IMG/VR virus record: IMGVR_UViG_3300022223_000007
Coordinates: 1-45,106 of that record
Source of the DNA: a virus
Length of the DNA: 45,106 nt
Reading direction: 5' to 3' (one strand)
A program made the position numbers and the translations under genes. Of this stretch, positions 6,864 through 14,294 are shown piece by piece; position 1 is the stretch's first letter, and each line of letters opens with the position of its first letter. The notes beneath the pieces are model-generated. The model did not search any database. It saw only the letters and a list, made by a program, of their open reading frames with translations, and had not been told where the DNA came from.

Positions 6864-8075
6864 TTACCGCCGCCACTTGACGCAGTTTCCCCGCCACCGC
6901 TTGCGACACTTCGGTTCTTCGGCAGGTGGCTGCCCACCGCGCAGCTGTGTGATGCCATTGAGAAACACCTGCCATGCCGGACGCGCTGAACCGTCTGTCC
7001 ACCTCAGCATTCCGATGGTGCCCCACACCTCGGCAAATTGGTTGGCCAGCTCCTCATGACCCTCATCTCGAAGCTCTTGCACGATCCAGCTTGAGAGTTC
7101 CGGCGACCAGTCGATAAGCTGGAATGCAAACGCCATACGGATCTGAGGCCGTGCCGCAATTTGATTGACTAGCTCGGTATAAAATGCCGTCTGGTTGCTC
7201 TGTGTCGCGCCCACCAGGCTCGGTGTGTTGCCAGCCGGACACCCCACTTCCTGCAAAATCACAAACCGGCTCATCGCAGCCGAGACCATGGCATCAATCT
7301 CCGCGCTCATTACGTTGGTGCCCTGCACGCGGAAATCATTGCCAAGGCAGTAATAATTGAAGATTGCCACGTCACCTTGATTGATAATCGGCGTGATGGC
7401 TCCGCGCCGTCCACGCTCCAGGCTGATTTGTGTCAGTGTCATGCCCACCGCCATGTTGGGGTAGGCAGACTGCAAGGTTGGCCGCACGCTGTAAAGAAAC
7501 TCCACGAGTTGCTGTGTCCAGGCCCGCCCATCCGTCGATTGCCAGTCCAACCCATCAAATACATTGTCCGGCTCGTTCCCAACACTGAACGCTACCACGT
7601 TGCGTCCAGCCATCACCGGCAACATCTGTTGCAGCACAATCTGATAGCGATTGATCACCGACCAATGATTGGGCGGCAAGGTGCGCAAGTCGCTCGGGCG
7701 ATGTTCCGGCGCGGTCCCATCCAACAAGATCAAAATCGCGTGGTCTGATGGGATCTCCCCCATCATGCCCACAAACCGCTCGATCGTGTAGGTCGTCGGC
7801 GATGGTTCTAGATCATTCCAATCAATCTGGATGCGGCTAATTTTCATCCCCTTGTTCAACGCCTGTTGCCGAGCCGCGTCCACCGCAGCGAGTTGCTGTG
7901 GATTCATGCCCGGCGTTAAGGGCGGAGCTGGGTGCCGCTCAAACGTTTCGAGCATGCCCAAATGTTTCCCCTGTGGCAACATCGGCAACTCCCACGGCGC
8001 GGCAAATGCCGTGACTGACCAGAGTACGAGTAGTGCTGTCATGATCCCGACGAAACGAACACTATACAATTGCAT
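6864..8075 (-). CDS. Exported clan GH-A-like glycoside hydrolase
   Basis: 403 aa with a Sec signal peptide (residues 1-26; cleavage near AFA). The rest has the pattern of a TIM-barrel glycoside hydrolase: SVGNEPDN with E168 as likely acid/base, and LQEVG with E276 as likely nucleophile, about 110 residues apart as usual for clan GH-A. The C-terminal ~15 residues are very basic. TAAGGAGGACCTA precedes ATG 8075, and the start overlaps the stop of the repeat gene (TAATG). Such an enzyme would act in the periplasm or outside the cell, which is unusual for an early phage operon. Substrate unknown. Confidence 0.75.
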   Translation of the reverse strand: MQLYSVRFVGIMTALLVLWSVTAFAAPWELPMLPQGKHLGMLETFERHPAPPLTPGMNPQQLAAVDAARQQALNKGMKISRIQIDWNDLEPSPTTYTIERFVGMMGEIPSDHAILILLDGTAPEHRPSDLRTLPPNHWSVINRYQIVLQQMLPVMAGRNVVAFSVGNEPDNVFDGLDWQSTDGRAWTQQLVEFLYSVRPTLQSAYPNMAVGMTLTQISLERGRRGAITPIINQGDVAIFNYYCLGNDFRVQGTNVMSAEIDAMVSAAMSRFVILQEVGCPAGNTPSLVGATQSNQTAFYTELVNQIAARPQIRMAFAFQLIDWSPELSSWIVQELRDEGHEELANQFAEVWGTIGMLRWTDGSARPAWQVFLNGITQLRGGQPPAEEPKCRKRWRGNCVKWRR

Positions 8076-8290
8076 TAGGTCCTCCTTAGTTTGTAGCATG
8101 CCTCTTTAGCTACAGTTAACCCCGACCACGAACGCGACCCCGACCCTGACCACGACCCCGACCACGACCCTGACCACGACCATGAACGCGATCGCGAACG
8201 CGACCACGAACGCGAACGCGACCGCGAACGCGATCCCGAACGCGAACGCGACCCCGAACGCGACCGATGTGTACACTTCAAACCTCGCAT
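8075..8290 (-). CDS. Ser-Arg/Ser-Trp/Ser-Gly dipeptide-repeat protein, 71 aa
   Basis: Residues 9-57 are an unbroken series in which every second residue is Ser and the partner is Arg, Trp or Gly, encoded by a degenerate hexamer array. A short unique tail follows (LTVAKEACYKLRRT). The start overlaps the previous stop (TGATG) and the stop overlaps the hydrolase start (TAATG), so the frame is bracketed on both sides. Such Arg/Ser-rich sequence is usually disordered and could bind nucleic acid. I know no matching phage family. It may instead be a translational bridge into the hydrolase gene. Confidence 0.55.
   Translation of the reverse strand: MRGLKCTHRSRSGSRSRSGSRSRSRSRSWSRSRSRSWSWSGSWSGSWSGSGSRSWSGLTVAKEACYKLRRT
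8120..8264. repeat. Degenerate hexamer array (about 24 units)
   Basis: Alternating CGAACG, CGACCC, CGACCA and related hexamers on the plus strand. It lies wholly inside the Ser-rich repeat gene. Because the unit is six bases, slippage keeps the frame of both flanking genes and only changes protein length. Confidence 0.9.
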
Positions 8291-8547
8291 CACTTCAGCA
8301 CACCAAAACTCTCCACCGCCGCACAGTTCACACGCCAATCGTGCGGGAGTCGTTGTGCATCCTGCCAGGTATTATCACACAGCTCGCCAGTCTCGTAGAC
8401 GATCGATGCCTCTGTCAGGAGCACCCACGTCTTGTTCACGCCAATCAATTTCCCGGTATATATGTAATTCATGCAAAACAATGTCAGACGCTCTCCGATT
8501 AGTTGCTCAAATACATTTGTACCATCATCGACAACCAACCTCTTCAT
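8290..8547 (-). CDS. Hypothetical protein, 85 aa
   Basis: Small soluble protein whose central part (LIGERLTLFCMNYIYTGKL) looks like the start of a beta-barrel fold. No family named. GGAGGCAAT precedes ATG 8547. Coupled to the repeat gene by TGATG. Confidence 0.55.
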   Translation of the reverse strand: MKRLVVDDGTNVFEQLIGERLTLFCMNYIYTGKLIGVNKTWVLLTEASIVYETGELCDNTWQDAQRLPHDWRVNCAAVESFGVLK

Positions 8548-8565
8548 ATTGCCTCCATCCTTGGT

Positions 8566-8676
8566 TTATCGACACTGCCCATTGATCCCCGATATCCGAT
8601 TGACCATGCGCCCGATCCACCACAACGCCGCCAGAACCGGCAGAACGACGATACCGATGCACAAGAGATAGTCCAT
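8566..8676 (-). CDS. Membrane microprotein, 36 aa
   Basis: One hydrophobic helix (about residues 3-21). It starts at ATG 8676, which overlaps the stop of the RusA-like gene (TAATG), with GAGAGG close in front. No function can be assigned. Confidence 0.5.
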   Translation of the reverse strand: MDYLLCIGIVVLPVLAALWWIGRMVNRISGINGQCR

Positions 8677-9122
8677 TATGACCTCTCCGCTCCTTTCAGT
8701 GTGGCAATCACGATGCGACACAATGGCCGCCTCGCATCTATCGGGTACGTCGTCCACTGTACACACTTGACCTGAGCATCATCCTCAACGGTCCCAATCT
8801 TCTCTATTAGATGACACAATGCATCAAGTAAACCTGGCACATCTCGCCTAATGTTGTCTCCAGGTGTGTAATCAACGGTCATGGACACCGGCCCTTTAAA
8901 AACCGGCGTGTTTCCCACCTGAGACATTGCCTCGTCACGCCATTTCTTAAACCGCTTATTGGGGTACCGATGCCCATTGCGGGTGATCTGCACAGCGTTT
9001 TTCCCACTCGGGATCTGCATCCGCAAGGTGAAGATGAACGGCATATCAAGATGTATCGTCTTCTTTACAACCACCAGTTCATCTGGTATCTCAATGGTGC
9101 GTCCGCCGGTTCGTGCCTTCAT
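8676..9122 (-). CDS. rusA: RusA-family Holliday junction resolvase
   Basis: 148 aa. RusA-type endonucleases cut four-way junctions made by recombination, so the packaging machinery receives unbranched DNA. The pattern D94-VPGLL-D100 and the later EDD (113-115) match the acidic metal-binding residues, and the PNKRFKKWR segment fits the DNA-binding N-terminal part. The start at 9122 overlaps the ATPase stop (ATGA). Together with the next two genes it forms a recombination module. Confidence 0.82.
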   Translation of the reverse strand: MKARTGGRTIEIPDELVVVKKTIHLDMPFIFTLRMQIPSGKNAVQITRNGHRYPNKRFKKWRDEAMSQVGNTPVFKGPVSMTVDYTPGDNIRRDVPGLLDALCHLIEKIGTVEDDAQVKCVQWTTYPIDARRPLCRIVIATLKGAERS

Positions 9123-10123
9123 TTCTTCCCCACCGCCTTTATGACCTCAGAATACGCCGTGTAAACCTCTTGCTTCAGTTCATCGGGGCAGCTCTTGTAA
9201 ATCTCGTTGACCTGTGCTGATGTCCCGCCCTTGCGTTTCACCTCGGCCAGCCGATTGAACCACGGTTGCGCCGGACTTTCAGGCTCGGGCGAAGGGCCAG
9301 AGTCGCTATTGCTGGCTTGCGGGGAGACGGCATGCTCGGCGTGAGGCTGAGCAGATCCAGCACCCTGCGACTCTGGCGTGATCCCTTTCGCCCACTGCGC
9401 TAATCGCGCACCAACCTGCTCGTCCAGCACTGCCTCAAGGCTCACGAATGGACGCACCGCGCCAGGGAGCTTGATCGGCTTGGGAAAGCCTGGCTTGTCC
9501 GGTGTTAACAGGAACGAGGCCGTCAGCTCATACAGCATGTTTTTCTCGCATATCGGTATCCAATCGCTAAACCCGCTCGCTATCGTCTTAGGTACGATCT
9601 CAAGCTTGCCGTCCATCCGTTTCATCTCGACTTTTTGCTCGGCACGGAAGCACAGGATCAGATGTGCCCTGACTTGCAGGAGTCGTGTGACGAAACGCTT
9701 ATGATCACCCTTTGGCTTAATCCACGCTGCCATATTGCAGGAATCCCGGCGCTTCCAGTCCTGCCCAGCCATCCTATCCAACTCCTCTTCGTGCCAGTCA
9801 AGGAGTCCACCGTCTCCCGCATGTTCATGGCTACACGAGTCCACCACGATTACCGGATATTTTGCCTCATCCGCTGCCTTGATCGCATCGGCATAGGCAG
9901 ACGGCCTGAATGGTGCCGAGAGGTCCGCATGGTCGAACGTAAAGCTATCGGCGTAATGCTTCCCCCGTCCACTCTCGGTATCGATGAAGGCAAACGGCTT
10001 GCCACCAGACAGCCCTTTCGCCAGTCGCAAGGCGGACAATGTTTTCCCCCCGCCAGATGCACCAGCGAGCCCAATAATCAACCCAATGTTTTCCCGCACG
10101 GCTCGCCTGAATGTGATGCTCAT
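9119..10123 (-). CDS. Sak4-like RecA-fold ATPase
   Basis: 334 aa. Walker A GASGGGKT (21-28) and Walker B VIVVDS (91-96) mark a RecA-like P-loop ATPase of the phage AAA_24/Sak4 kind, which helps single-strand annealing in phage recombination. The C-terminal ~90 residues are Ser/Pro/Gln-rich and probably flexible. The neighbours are a RecE-like nuclease and RusA, a common grouping. Start coupled by TGATG to the exonuclease stop. Confidence 0.78.
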   Translation of the reverse strand: MSITFRRAVRENIGLIIGLAGASGGGKTLSALRLAKGLSGGKPFAFIDTESGRGKHYADSFTFDHADLSAPFRPSAYADAIKAADEAKYPVIVVDSCSHEHAGDGGLLDWHEEELDRMAGQDWKRRDSCNMAAWIKPKGDHKRFVTRLLQVRAHLILCFRAEQKVEMKRMDGKLEIVPKTIASGFSDWIPICEKNMLYELTASFLLTPDKPGFPKPIKLPGAVRPFVSLEAVLDEQVGARLAQWAKGITPESQGAGSAQPHAEHAVSPQASNSDSGPSPEPESPAQPWFNRLAEVKRKGGTSAQVNEIYKSCPDELKQEVYTAYSEVIKAVGKK

Positions 10124-11001
10124 CAGACAACATCCTCCGCATTAATAGGGTGTAGGTACTCATCCCAGCCGATTGACGCATAGGCTGGAGGATCTAAATA
10201 GGCCACTTGTGTCGTGTAGGTTGGCCAATGGTTCTCACGCAAGCAGCCTTTCCATGTCATCATGGCCCGCTTAATCTTCTGATAGGCTAATTGCTGCCAT
10301 TGTGGGCTTAGGCTCACGAATGACAAGGCATAGGGCGGCTCAATCTCCTGCACCACGAAGACAAAGGCCACCCGCGCCCCCTCGTTCAATCCTAATGCCT
10401 CGACCCCCATCATGCCCAGTTCGGCCTGGATGTCGTAGCCCTGCTGGATGATGGTCCGCATGAATGCTTGCGGGTGCGCCGATCCTGCCACGGTCTTGTA
10501 GTCAAACAAGATCCGCCAGTCTGGCGTGGCCTTGTCCGGCCTGGACCGACACCACACGCCTCCGTGCTGCCAGAGCAAGGTCTGTTCAGGGATTGCCTCA
10601 CGCCAATCCTCGGCAAACTCACTCGTTGCGATCTGCGCTTTGGCCGTCACTACCATCTCTTGAATACCGAAATAATCCTTGCTCAAGATCGGCAACTTGC
10701 CGAGGGCCCGCGCTTCGTCACGCTGCTCCTTCGCTTCCTTCTTCCGCCAATCATCCGCCTCGATCACCACCACCCTGCTGGAATCGTTCTCCAAGAGAAG
10801 CGCATGTGCGATCGTTCCAACATCTAACCGGCTCGACTCATCAGCCTCATAATTCGCGTTCAATCTCGGATGGCCGTAGCACACATGGCGCGGACTCTGT
10901 GAGATCAATGTATGCACGGCCCAAGCGTTCAATGATGGTTCTGGCGCTGGGTCTGCAATGTACGCACGTAATGGGATCACGTGGACGCCTTCAGTGAGCA
11001 T
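10123..11001 (-). CDS. RecE-like exonuclease (PD-(D/E)xK)
   Basis: 292 aa. GTIAHALLLE (62-71), E139, RPDK (154-157), FDYKT (166-170) and the Q-x-x-Y-x-x-Q pattern near 187-192 match phage exodeoxyribonuclease VIII-like nucleases. These resect 5' ends to give the single strands used by the annealing protein. ATG 11001 is chosen for AGGAGGAATA just upstream; the longer frame would overlap the previous gene. Confidence 0.8.
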   Translation of the reverse strand: MLTEGVHVIPLRAYIADPAPEPSLNAWAVHTLISQSPRHVCYGHPRLNANYEADESSRLDVGTIAHALLLENDSSRVVVIEADDWRKKEAKEQRDEARALGKLPILSKDYFGIQEMVVTAKAQIATSEFAEDWREAIPEQTLLWQHGGVWCRSRPDKATPDWRILFDYKTVAGSAHPQAFMRTIIQQGYDIQAELGMMGVEALGLNEGARVAFVFVVQEIEPPYALSFVSLSPQWQQLAYQKIKRAMMTWKGCLRENHWPTYTTQVAYLDPPAYASIGWDEYLHPINAEDVV

Positions 11002-11377
11002 TATTCCTCCTGCTCCTCGTTGCCATGTCAAGCCTTCTTCCGCTCTTCTTCCGCTCAATGATAAACACCGGTCCGTTGTGCGGACCATCGGTGAAGGTAA
11101 GCCGATCCCCTTTCGCGAGTCCTACATAATCCTCGCCATCCATATGTTTGTATTTCGCCGTCACGTCCTCCCATTCCTCCGGTGGAGCACAGAGGCGGTA
11201 TTCTGATTTTGGGAGGAGATGGGATGGCACAACGGAACCGCTTCCGCATACACACCATTCACGATCTGCATCCACCTGGCAACCAGGATACATCCATCCA
11301 GGCTGTTCAGTGCCAGACCATACCATCCACTTCTCCCCCTTCCCTGACATATGCTGCACCCATTGCTTCTCATTCAT
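10991..11377 (-). CDS. Hypothetical early protein, 128 aa
   Basis: Soluble, Trp-rich with C-x-C (WCVCG) around residue 42-46. The C-terminal half (KGDRLTFTDGPHNGPVFII) reads like a small beta-barrel domain. AAAGGAGGGGACTC precedes ATG 11377. It overlaps the exonuclease start by 11 bases. No family recognised. Confidence 0.6.
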   Translation of the reverse strand: MNEKQWVQHMSGKGEKWMVWSGTEQPGWMYPGCQVDADREWCVCGSGSVVPSHLLPKSEYRLCAPPEEWEDVTAKYKHMDGEDYVGLAKGDRLTFTDGPHNGPVFIIERKKSGRRLDMATRSRRNNAH

Positions 11378-11389
11378 GAGTCCCCTCCT

Positions 11390-11548
11390 TTACCGCGACA
11401 GCCCGATCCACGCCAGGATCAGCCGCCGCACCACTTCGCTCTTTGATACCATCAGCTCCTTTGATACTTGTGCAATATGTGCGTACGCCGCTGGTTGCAA
11501 CCGAATGCCGAGATAGGCTTGCTTATTTCGTTTGCGTGTCTGTTTCAT
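11390..11548 (-). CDS. Ribbon-helix-helix (CopG/Arc-type) regulator, 52 aa
   Basis: Short protein with a basic N-terminus, a YLGIRL strand, then two helices (residues 19-30 and 34-48) with the KSEVVRRLI pattern typical of ribbon-helix-helix repressors. As the first gene of the leftward early operon it probably binds the switch region between the divergent promoters and represses one or both. No Shine-Dalgarno is at a usable distance; the mapped promoter places the RNA start at the ATG itself. Confidence 0.75.
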   Translation of the reverse strand: MKQTRKRNKQAYLGIRLQPAAYAHIAQVSKELMVSKSEVVRRLILAWIGLSR

Positions 11549-11554
11549 GGTGTC

Positions 11555-11583
11555 GTTATACTCCTCCCTCAATATCCTGTCAA
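11555..11583 (-). promoter_or_regulatory. Leftward sigma-70 promoter, probably leaderless
   Basis: On the minus strand TTGACA (11583-11578), a 17-base spacer and TATAAC (11560-11555). The expected start, seven bases on, is the A of ATG 11548. A second TTGACA lies 12 bases further upstream (11595-11590). Near-consensus spacing and boxes make this the best leftward early promoter seen. Confidence 0.7.
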
Positions 11584-11602
11584 GTGAAATGTCAAACAAA
11601 TA

Positions 11603-11631
11603 TTGCGCATACGCTCAGGAATCACTATAAT
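11603..11631 (+). promoter_or_regulatory. Rightward sigma-70 promoter
   Basis: TTGCGC (11603-11608), a 17-base spacer and a perfect TATAAT (11626-11631). RNA would start near 11638 and carry AGGAGG (11650-11655) before ATG 11662. Confidence 0.75.
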
Positions 11632-11635
11632 AGTG
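11623..11635. promoter_or_regulatory. Palindromic operator candidate
   Basis: CACTAT-A-ATAGTG, a perfect 13-base inverted repeat over the rightward -10 box. Partial direct repeats GCGCATAC (11605-11612) and GTGCATAC (11633-11640) flank it. Such a site could let a dimeric regulator, most simply the adjacent ribbon-helix-helix protein, block the plus-strand promoter. Confidence 0.5.
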
Positions 11636-11661
11636 CATACATATATAACAGGAGGCACATC

Positions 11662-11874
11662 ATGGACGAAAGCGCATTCGGATTCCCTAAGAACTTGCAT
11701 GATCGGCTCATGGAGATCCACTTAGCCCACCAAGCCGCCATGGAGGAGATTGAGCGACGCTACGCGGGACGGCTGCAAGAGTTAGAGCGGCTACGGAACG
11801 TCCCTGCCAGCACATTGATTGAGATTGAGGATCTTGAGCGCATGTGGAACGCGCCCACCATGGAGGAATTATGA
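11662..11874 (+). CDS. Small coiled-coil protein, 70 aa
   Basis: First gene of the rightward transcript. Highly charged with a predicted coiled coil (about residues 12-48). AGGAGG with six-base spacing precedes the ATG. It could be an antagonist or partner of the leftward regulator, but no sequence motif shows this. It ends in an ATGA overlap with the next gene. Confidence 0.65.
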   Translation: MDESAFGFPKNLHDRLMEIHLAHQAAMEEIERRYAGRLQELERLRNVPASTLIEIEDLERMWNAPTMEEL

Positions 11875-12023
11875 GCCTGCCGGATGAGCTACTAGACGAA
11901 CCGGACATGCCATACTGTGCGACGCACGATCTCTGGTTTCGTAGCAGGCTATGCCCAGAATGCTACCGTGACGAGGAAGACGTACGGGCAGAGTGGAAGA
12001 TCGAAAAAGATCAGCTAGATTGA
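11871..12023 (+). CDS. Small acidic zinc-finger-like protein, 50 aa
   Basis: C16-x2-H19 and C28-x2-C31 could bind one zinc ion. Overall very acidic. Coupled to the previous gene by ATGA and closed by two in-frame stops (TGATAA), just before the convergent lysis-region gene ends. Unrecognised. Confidence 0.55.
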   Translation: MSLPDELLDEPDMPYCATHDLWFRSRLCPECYRDEEDVRAEWKIEKDQLD

Positions 12024-12026
12024 TAA

Positions 12027-12698
12027 CTAGGGGGCATCCTGCGGCACCCCCTTCCGAAAGGTCTCTTGGAGTTGGTATTGACTCCAGGCATGCTCAGACA
12101 TCGTGCGATGATTGATCAGTGTGTGTCCGAGTCGGCTGGTAAGTTCGGCGATACGTTTCGTGAATGCAGCGCAGGTAACGGAGCTAGGTCCTGATAGGTC
12201 GCCGCGCTGTCCGGCTTCGAGTACGTCGGGCACACGATGATAGGGGATTTCATTGAGCACGCGGGTAAGATTGTCCACAGTATCGACATCACCCCAAGAC
12301 ACAAAGCACGGCTCGTGATAGGGAACCAGTTTCTCGACTTCAACAATTTGCGTTTCATGGATCACCTCAGGTGGCTGGTTTTTGGCAATGGCAATGTCGG
12401 TCCGTAGCTTCTTGATTTGGGCTTCGCGATCCGCGAGGACCCGGCGGGTCTTGGCGTCGAAGTCTTGCTTTTCGGCCATTTGCCTCTTGAGAATGTCGAT
12501 GGTGGATTCATATTCCGCCCTCTCGATGGCCTTCACTCTCTCATGCTGTTCCGCAACTTCCTCGGCTTGCTCCTGCCTGATTTCTTCACGGCCTTGATCT
12601 CGGATGCTCTCCTTGTAGAGATACCATCCTCCAATCACGAGACCAGCCATCAGGATCGGCCCACCTATTTTCAGTGCCAAAGGAATTGCGGGAAGCAT
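12027..12698 (-). CDS. Rz-like inner-membrane spanin candidate
   Basis: 223 aa. One N-terminal membrane helix (about residues 8-28), then a long charged coiled coil (30-110) and a cysteine-containing globular end. Position at the end of the lysis genes (endolysin, holin candidate) supports a spanin-like role in linking inner and outer membranes, but it is longer than typical Rz. AAGGAGTAGCACT precedes the start. No partner outer-membrane lipoprotein was found next to it. Confidence 0.55.
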   Translation of the reverse strand: MLPAIPLALKIGGPILMAGLVIGGWYLYKESIRDQGREEIRQEQAEEVAEQHERVKAIERAEYESTIDILKRQMAEKQDFDAKTRRVLADREAQIKKLRTDIAIAKNQPPEVIHETQIVEVEKLVPYHEPCFVSWGDVDTVDNLTRVLNEIPYHRVPDVLEAGQRGDLSGPSSVTCAAFTKRIAELTSRLGHTLINHRTMSEHAWSQYQLQETFRKGVPQDAP

Positions 12699-12702
12699 AG
12701 TG

Positions 12703-12978
12703 CTACTCCTTCACCGGTTGTGCTTTCGCCAGCAAATCGGTCTTCTGTCCACTGGAATGCGTCGTTCCCACCCAAAACATCACACAGGCCGTTGTGAGTC
12801 CGGAGAGTTGCCCCAGCATATACACCAGCGTTTCTTTATTACCGGCAGGGATTTCGAATAGATAGAGCATCACAACCGAGGCCATGAAGCTTACCGTCAT
12901 CGCGACGGTGAGGACACCAATAAACCAGAGCATGCGCTTTACGCTGGGCTTGTCAGTGAGTAGCTGTAGTTCGCTCAT
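12703..12978 (-). CDS. Two-helix membrane protein, holin candidate
   Basis: 91 aa with two membrane segments (about residues 15-42 and 50-72) and a charged C-terminus. That is the size and topology of class II holins, which make membrane lesions that release endolysin. It lies between the spanin candidate and the endolysin. Start coupled to the previous gene by ATGA. Confidence 0.6.
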   Translation of the reverse strand: MSELQLLTDKPSVKRMLWFIGVLTVAMTVSFMASVVMLYLFEIPAGNKETLVYMLGQLSGLTTACVMFWVGTTHSSGQKTDLLAKAQPVKE

Positions 12979-13385
12979 CGTGTCTCATGCTCCTGCTTGT
13001 ATCGGAGTAGTTGCCGAAACCGTTCAGGCATCCGCACAACCTCAGAGAGTTTTTCTTTTTCCTTGGGCGTTGCGAAAAACAAGAGATAGTTCTGCTCCTC
13101 TTGGAGCTGCGATTGTCCTTTCATGACTTCGGTTTGGGCCTCGATCGCGATCTTCATCTCGCGGTGCTCGGTTGCGGTATCGACTCGGTGCTCTTTTAGG
13201 GCGCCGGTCAATGCCCGCTCCGTCCCGTTGCTCACGCTGTCCCAGAGCATCCAGGAGACAAAGATCGCAAGTGCCAAGACAATGATAATCATCACGGTAT
13301 AACTTCCACGGATAGTCAGTGTTTTCCCACCAACGCCGAGTGCAAGTTCATCGGTATCGGGGTTTGTCTCGCCCTGTGTGGTCAT
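12975..13385 (-). CDS. Single-pass membrane protein in lysis cluster, 136 aa
   Basis: A soluble N-terminal segment, one membrane helix (about residues 27-49), then a coiled-coil and charged region. It could be a holin partner, anti-holin or second spanin-like protein; no family is recognised. AAGGGGAAATAAGGT precedes ATG 13385. Confidence 0.55.
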   Translation of the reverse strand: MTTQGETNPDTDELALGVGGKTLTIRGSYTVMIIIVLALAIFVSWMLWDSVSNGTERALTGALKEHRVDTATEHREMKIAIEAQTEVMKGQSQLQEEQNYLLFFATPKEKEKLSEVVRMPERFRQLLRYKQEHETR

Positions 13386-13388
13386 ACC

Positions 13389-13514
13389 TTATTTCCCCTT
13401 CGTGGTGCTACTGGCTGGTTGGCCAGGTCGCCTCCTACATTCATGCTGCACGTGGTTATGCATATCGTCATGCTGCAGCATCCTGCCACATTTGGCGCAT
13501 TGATAGCGTTTCAT
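13389..13514 (-). CDS. Mini zinc finger protein, 41 aa
   Basis: Starts MKRYQCAKCGRM: C-x2-C followed by histidines and a further cysteine, as in a single classical zinc finger. A basic tail follows. It sits between the endolysin and membrane genes of the lysis cluster. GAGG lies nine bases before the ATG. Function unknown. Confidence 0.55.
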   Translation of the reverse strand: MKRYQCAKCGRMLQHDDMHNHVQHECRRRPGQPASSTTKGK

Positions 13515-13518
13515 TGCT

Positions 13519-14037
13519 CTATACCTCGTGTGATTGTGTCAAAGATACCGGCTGAATGCACCTCAGCCCGTCGATCTTGAGTTTCCACCCAGGCTCTTCA
13601 TAGTGGCCCAGATCGCCTTTGAGATATGCGCCAGTGGTATCACCGAGCGGATCTAGCCCGACTTTCCAGGCAATCTCAAACAGCGCCGTCCAAAACTCCA
13701 TTGCGACATCCCAGTCGGCTGAGCCGTCTGTGTTGAGTGGGATGACATCCACGGCCATCGAGGCTGGGCGTCCCTCCCGTGTCACGACGTTGTGCGCGCT
13801 GAGACCTGGCAGGGCATTGGTCACCACGGATAACGCATCGACCACCATCCAGGTTGCCGTCTCACGATCAAATTCCCGGCCCTTTTGATAGAGCAACTGC
13901 TGGGCTTGTGAGGAGCGATATCCATGCACAATGAGCAGGTGCCGTCCCAATTCCTGCTCGCAGCGTTTGACCAGTGAGAGTACGGACTGTTGAATGACTG
14001 GATGACATTGCTCGACCCGTTCAAGCCGTTGATTCAT
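13519..14037 (-). CDS. M15-family endolysin (D-Ala/L-Ala peptidase type)
   Basis: 172 aa. SAHN (H82), AVDV (D97) and LGHYE (H145) are the zinc ligands of VanY/M15 peptidases, and GYRSSQAQ near residue 39-46 is the usual substrate-binding arginine segment. The enzyme would cut the peptide of peptidoglycan at lysis. It has no signal peptide or cell-wall-binding domain, so it would depend on a holin; two membrane proteins lie downstream. ATG 14037 has GGAGGAGGTG in front; the longer frame is rejected. Confidence 0.85.
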   Translation of the reverse strand: MNQRLERVEQCHPVIQQSVLSLVKRCEQELGRHLLIVHGYRSSQAQQLLYQKGREFDRETATWMVVDALSVVTNALPGLSAHNVVTREGRPASMAVDVIPLNTDGSADWDVAMEFWTALFEIAWKVGLDPLGDTTGAYLKGDLGHYEEPGWKLKIDGLRCIQPVSLTQSHEV

Positions 14038-14284
14038 ACGCCACCTCCTCCTGCAATAACCGGAGCTGTCGCTTGCATTCTTGCCAGAGCACATCGTGCC
14101 GTATGCGCTCTGTCCTTTCAGCCTGCTGGGCTCGATTGGCCGCGATGACCGCATCAAGGCGATTGCCGCAATTAATGCAGACCCACATATACAACCCTTT
14201 CAGCCACCCCCGAGACACGTCCGGCCAATCCCGCTGCCAGCACGGGCGCTCCACCATCAGCCCATCACATCGGCCACAGCACAT
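14021..14284 (-). CDS. Zinc-ribbon protein, 87 aa
   Basis: Starts MCCGRCDGLMVE and has CINC at residues 36-39, giving a C-x2-C/C-x2-C zinc ribbon, then a basic helical tail. It resembles small uncharacterised proteins I associate with Nitrospira-like genomes; this is a recollection, not a search result. Overlaps the endolysin start by 17 bases. The start is uncertain because the ribosome site is weak. Confidence 0.55.
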   Translation of the reverse strand: MCCGRCDGLMVERPCWQRDWPDVSRGWLKGLYMWVCINCGNRLDAVIAANRAQQAERTERIRHDVLWQECKRQLRLLQEEVAYESTA

Positions 14285-14294
14285 CGCGCATTGC

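Noticed and set aside
8182-8502. Plus-strand open frame with Asn-Ala repeats
   Set aside because: It is the opposite reading of the hexamer array, has no suitable ribosome site, and continues antisense to a coupled minus-strand gene.
12029-12052. GGGGG/CCCCC inverted repeat near the convergent gene ends at 12 kb, considered as a terminator
   Set aside because: No U tract follows on either strand, and most of it lies inside the coding end of the spanin candidate.
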